The position numbers and the translations under genes were made by a program. Under the pieces are notes generated by a model. That model did no database searches, was not told the origin of the DNA, and saw only the letters and a list, made by a program, of their open reading frames with translations. A stretch of DNA of 64,000 bases from Phaeosaccion multiseriatum (taxonomy: Eukaryota; Ochrophyta, other classes), in assembly GCA_965112735.1 (NCBI GenBank), contig OZ218953.1, positions 5,084,001-5,148,000 of the forward strand. Direction: 5' to 3'. Each line of letters opens with the position of its first letter. The stretch's first letter is position 1. This document shows, piece by piece, positions 61,301 to 64,000 of the stretch.

Positions 61301-64000
61301 AGGCATCCCGACATTGGGCGCCGTGGAGGTGTCCACGGCTGAGGTGGTCCCCGACGTGGAATGGGGATTCGCCAAGTACGGTCGAGAGTGGACCATCACA
61401 CTGGCACTGGCCTCCCCATCCAGCCTCCTCGTCAGCACCGAGGTGGCCAATACACCGTTCTCCATCCTCGCCTCACACGGAACTCTGCTGGGCAGCGACC
61501 CTCGCGTCTTTGTGACCGTCGTGGATGCGGGAGAGCTTGCTACCGAGTACGTGGCGGCCCTTCCGGCGAGCTTTGCCAAGGCCAAGGCAGGAGGTACGAC
61601 GGTCTTTGCGCGAGTGTCCGCCTACAACGGCAATGGGTGGAGTGCACCTCGCGTCGCAGCGGTGAGCGCAGTAACCGCGCCTGTCAAGCCCAACCCTCCC
61701 ACCACACCCACTGTGGAGGTGGTTGATGAGGCTAGCCTCGGAGTCAAGTGGAGTGCGCCTGCTGTCAGTAGCGGTGAGGAGACGGTGGTCACCGGGTACG
61801 TGGTACAGTGGAGTGGTGACGGCACCTTTGGATCCAGCGCAGGAGAGGCCACTGTGTCGGCGTCTGCCCGGAGCTACATCATCGAAGGGTTGACCGAGGG
61901 CGAGGCGACCTCCGTGCGAGTGCTTGCGTCCAACAGCATTGGCTTCTCCGATCCTGTAACCGCCACACCCGAGGCGAGCAGCTGGAGCCAGTACGAGGTG
62001 CAGCAGTTGGTGGTTCAGTCGTCCGACTCTTCTTGCGTCGCCAACCCCAACCCCGGCAACTTCACCCTCACCATGGAGACGGCGAACGGGCGCAGCGAGA
62101 CCACCGGACTCTTGGCGGTGGATGCTTCGGCCAGCGCGGTGGCAGAGGCTCTTTCCTCCCTCTCCAACTTAGGGGGTGGCGCCGTGCGTGTGACGAGGGC
62201 CGACCACTCCTCCTATGCTGACTTCGACGCGACCGGCGTCATGACCAACGAGCTGAAGCTAGCCTACCTGCTTCACTTCGACCATGTCCAGGAGGACCTG
62301 GTGGAGGTCGTTCCCACGGTCTCAGGATGTGCCGACGTGAGTGTGACAGAGGTAGTGGCCGGCAAGGGCAGCGAGGAAGCCGCCCTGCTCCGAGTCATCC
62401 CCGGCCCTCGCCCCGCCACTGCGCCCGGGAACATCTCTCTCACCATCATCAGCCCCTCTGAGCTTGGGGTGACTTGGGAGGCGCCCGCCTACGGCAACTG
62501 GGGCTACGGTTTCGCTAAGTACTTTGTCCAGTGGGACAAGGCGTACACCTTCGATAGAAGTGTGGTGGTGGACGGAGGGAATGTCACCTACTCCAAGGCT
62601 GGTCGCTTCTCTGCAGTGACGAGCGACTTGAGCTACCAAATCTCGGGCCTGGAGGAAGGGACGGAGTACTTTGTCCGCGTGTCTGCCTTCAACGGCAACT
62701 CTTCTTCCTCCTCCTCATCCTCATCCTTCAACGTTACCTCCTTGGGCTACGGCAATGCGCTGGCCTCCGTGCCGTCCACTGCCATCCCCTCGGCACAGGT
62801 GCCTTACAAGCCGAACATGGTGACGATGCGCCTCAGCGAGCCTGCCTTTGTGCACCCGGACAGCCCTGGAGATATCCCTGACCAACTCGACATCTCTTGG
62901 AGCCGGCCTACACTTGATAGTGCGACGCAGCTCTTTGACACGACGGATGGTGGGGACACAATTTCCCACTACCGCTTGGAGTGGTCCGAGAGAAGCGACT
63001 TTGCGGCACAGAACGGGAGCTTCGATGTACGGGCGGTGACGAGCAACGGCACGGCCGCAAGCTGCCATGTGAGCAACTGCAGCTTCCCGCTAGGCGCGGA
63101 GGTGCAATCACTAAGTGTGTACAGTGGAGATAGCTTTGCCCTTGCGGGAGGAGCTTATCGATTGACGTATACCAATTCGGCTCTCAGCGTTTCGGAGGAG
63201 ACGGAGTGCCTGAACTACAACGCCGAGTACAGCGATGTTCGATCGGCGCTGGAGGGCATCACCAACAGCACGGTGCTCGTGTCCAGGGAGGCCATCACCT
63301 CCCCGGGCCTAGGCTACAAGTACCTGCTCACCTTCGTCGGCGGCGCGGTGCGAGGCAATGTTGAGCAAGTGTCCGTCTCGGATATCGGCGGCAGCGGCAG
63401 TTGGTCATCCAACAGCAGCAGCAACAGCAGCAGTTGGTCATACAGCACATGCTCCTCCTGGAGCGTGCAGTCCAGTACCAACGTCACGTCCAACACCACC
63501 AGCCAACAGGTGGTCACCGAGACTGCCATTGATGGAGGATTCCTCAACCCCGGGACAGAATACTTCGTCCGAGCCTCGGCCATCAACTCTGTAGGCGTTG
63601 GGGAGGCAGAGGCCGCTGTCGGAGATGCGGTGGACTGCGCGGACGGGGACTCGGAAACCTGTGCCCCTCGCAGCCCCCCCGGGGAGGCGCAAAACGTGCT
63701 TGTGTATGCCCACCCCGACGACGGAGACGCTCTCCTTGTGACTTGGGAGGACGTGGACACGGACAATGGAGGCGAGGTGACGGGCTTCATCGTGGAGTAC
63801 GCTTCGGAAGACGAGGTGCTTGCCAGTTGGGCCACCTTCGGAAATGAAACCGTCGGGGCTGCACGTCGATCGGCGACCATCTACCCGTCTGCCAACATGT
63901 CCACAAGCGCTACTTGTGGTATAGAGTACACCGTTCGAGTACGTGCTGTGAACGATCAAGGACTGAGCCCTCCCTCCTGGTACGGAGAGGTGGGGTACGA
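40357..64000 (+). CDS. Giant secreted/cell-surface protein: FN3, filamin-like, PA14 and ~35 novel-type repeats (partial)
   Basis: Exons 40357-48954, 49249-54561 and 54756->64000 stay in frame and encode at least 7718 residues; the gene is open at the right edge. ATG 40357 has a strong GCCATGG context and starts a signal peptide (MALPGLVLLVLVALAAFQ core, cleavage near ARA-AAV). Order: FN3 domains 1-5 (40468-46420), repeats, PA14-1, filamin-like repeats, PA14-2, more filamin-like repeats, PA14-3 (to 57143), then FN3 domains 6-15 to the edge. Blocks of an ~90-residue repeat (G-[ST]-F-x-L-[ST]-x-x-G start, A-L-E-x-L helix, W-x-V-T-F, G-D-[VL]) interrupt many of these domains. N-glycosylation sequons are abundant, and no transmembrane segment is visible in the window. 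I infer an adhesin- or wall-matrix-like extracellular glycoprotein; anchoring may be encoded beyond the edge. Only two introns occur in 23.6 kb, unlike the intron-dense neighbours. Confidence 0.88.
40771..42760 (+). repeat. Repeat block 1 nested inside FN3-1
   Basis: Copies of the ~90-residue repeat begin at about 40771, 41104, 41389 and 42478, with two degenerate copies between about 41700 and 42460. FN3-1 starts at 40468 (strands A-C, SYEVEWDTD) and is completed only at about 42760-42945 (LEEGIAYYVRVTAANTLGYG), so the block sits in one loop of the domain. Confidence 0.75.
43272..44560 (+). repeat. Repeat block 2 nested inside FN3-2
   Basis: Four copies start at about 43272, 43579, 43915 and 44215. 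FN3-2 begins at 42955 (YRVEYSTEPF) and is completed at about 44565-44715 (LTAGTAVYARVAAHTVMSYG). Confidence 0.75.
45646..46240 (+). repeat. Repeat block 3 nested inside FN3-5
   Basis: Two copies start at about 45646 and 45964. FN3-5 opens at 45406 and closes at about 46245-46410 (LTEDSLYAFKVVPINAVGEG). The preceding FN3-3 (44727-45055) and FN3-4 (45061-45385) are uninterrupted. Confidence 0.75.
46504..48330 (+). repeat. Repeat block 4
   Basis: Five copies start at about 46504, 47017, 47419, 47749 and 48007, leading into a filamin-like strand (GYPRYTGSYLPKTTGDYQVK) and then PA14-1. Copy 47419 contains a run of Ser from an AGC/TCC repeat. Confidence 0.7.
48412..48834 (+). other. PA14 domain 1 of the giant protein
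   Basis: Starts GLSATYYDNQWLLG, contains DYVSVRWEGKLLATTSEDYT and LLANDGARLYLDHELIVDEW, and ends VEYREEVGTASISLMWSS. PA14 is a beta-barrel carbohydrate-binding or adhesion domain. It is inserted between the filamin-like strands DYQVKVM and GSPYEVGVVPG. Confidence 0.88.
48955..49248 (+). other. First intron of the giant gene
   Basis: GTAGGT donor and CCCAG acceptor, rich in CT with (CT)n at 49190-49213. It splits a filamin-like repeat at FVIQ/AKDGWGNN and keeps phase 0. Its reading frame is open but low-complexity hydrophobic/Ser-rich, unlike the flanking exons. Confidence 0.85.
49249..52330 (+). other. Filamin-like Ig repeats with nested repeat copies
   Basis: Filamin-type units are marked by AKD.(F/W)GNN starts and DG.Y.V.YT...(A/R)G.Y ends: about 48871-49540, 49541-49860, 49960-50640 and 50650-52330. 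The ~90-residue repeat is nested in the last two: copies at about 50227, 50830, 51118 (degenerate), 51403 and 51925. Confidence 0.65.
52615..53160 (+). other. PA14 domain 2 of the giant protein
   Basis: Starts GLLATFYENVDL, contains DYFSVSWEGLVEGPVNGTVT and ends DFVESTDSASISLMWAY. It again lies between GEYKLTNAYRQ and GSPSTLIVYPGD of a filamin-like repeat. It is longer than PA14-1, with an extra Cys-containing loop near 52715-52750. Confidence 0.82.
53161..56696 (+). other. Filamin-like repeats and repeat copies between PA14-2 and PA14-3
   Basis: Filamin-type units begin near 53260 (IQARDTDGNN), 54250 (IQAKDAYKND) and 55545 (IQARDRFSNR). Repeat copies start at about 53821, 54504 (split by the intron 54562-54755), 55090, 55654 and 56209. 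A Glu run at 53850-53880 is encoded by (GAG)n. Confidence 0.65.
54562..54755 (+). other. Second intron of the giant gene
   Basis: Donor GTGAGT passing into (GT)n, acceptor CCTTCAG, phase 0. It falls inside a repeat copy: GNFRITLDGKTTVRLAHDV continues after the intron as SASNLAAAMEELGMG, matching the repeat's A-L-E-x-L helix. Confidence 0.9.
56697..57143 (+). other. PA14 domain 3 of the giant protein
   Basis: Starts GLLGEYFNNRWTFG, contains DYISVRWTGFIQPAFDEEYT and VEVNDGVRVWVGDELIIDAF, and ends EFRENYGAAVARLLWAS. Inserted between GGYEMTVALG and GSPFTVEPLP, the same filamin-like position as the other two. Confidence 0.88.
57182..64000 (+). other. C-terminal FN3 region (FN3-6 to FN3-15) with nested repeats
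   Basis: FN3 domains start near 57182, 57895, 58255, 59165, 59507, 60655, 61684, 62400, 62805 and 63660. Uninterrupted ones include those at 57895, 59165, 61684 and 62400. The ~90-residue repeat interrupts others: copies at about 57375, 58486, 59742, 60127, 60826, 61213 and 63147, with one at 62058 between domains. Each split FN3 resumes with a Y/F-x-V-R-V-x-A-x-N strand, for example TPYYVRVYAVNSQG or GTEYFVRASAINSVG. Confidence 0.72.

Noticed and set aside
1-64000. tRNA, rRNA, transposon or viral insertion
   Set aside because: I looked for cloverleaf motifs, reverse transcriptase or transposase motifs and terminal repeats and saw none that I could support.

Overview
The window is nuclear DNA from a eukaryote and looks like an alga with a red-type complex plastid, most likely a photosynthetic stramenopile (ochrophyte). 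Three lines of evidence support this. (1) Genes are split by many spliceosomal introns whose phases join exactly. (2) Three predicted plastid proteins (a lumenal cyclophilin, ribosomal protein bS1c and CcdA) begin with a signal peptide followed by an ASAFAP-like A-F motif, the bipartite targeting signal of secondary red plastids. (3) The gene set (HIR/SPFH protein, TRAPPC11, PPR-SMR protein, PA14/FN3/filamin giant) fits that lineage. A eustigmatophyte-like genome is possible but unproven. Introns and spacers are very rich in micro- and minisatellites.

Layout. 1-9536 (-): a 20-exon EF-hand/IQ/Sfi1-like protein running off the left edge. 9807-12685 (+): thylakoid-lumen cyclophilin. 14111-17210 (-): plastid ribosomal protein bS1c. 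17315-25328 (+): TRAPPC11-like trafficking subunit. About 25770-26996 (+): PPR-SMR gene made of near-identical 105-bp repeats, with a nonsense codon and a probable frameshift. 27261-30192 (+): HIR-type SPFH protein. 31393-33374 (-): pfkB-family kinase with GAGN in place of GAGD. 33596-37377 (+): coiled-coil/LRR protein. 38256-39395 (-): plastid CcdA. 40357->64000 (+): a giant secreted or surface protein of more than 7,700 residues that continues past the right edge.

Genes are arranged largely as head-to-head pairs (EF-hand/cyclophilin, bS1c/TRAPPC11, kinase/coiled-coil, CcdA/giant) sharing short upstream regions of about 104-961 bp, separated by tail-to-tail spacers. bS1c (translation), the lumenal cyclophilin (protein folding) and CcdA (thiol transfer to the lumen) are plastid housekeeping genes; the rest act in the cytosol, in membranes or at the cell surface.

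The most unusual object is the giant protein. About 35 copies of an ~90-residue beta/alpha repeat sit in blocks nested inside FN3 and filamin-like domains, always at about the same loop, and three PA14 domains are nested at one fixed position of filamin-like repeats. Exon coordinates below were worked out by hand from splice signals and reading-frame continuity; every multi-exon model keeps frame across all junctions.
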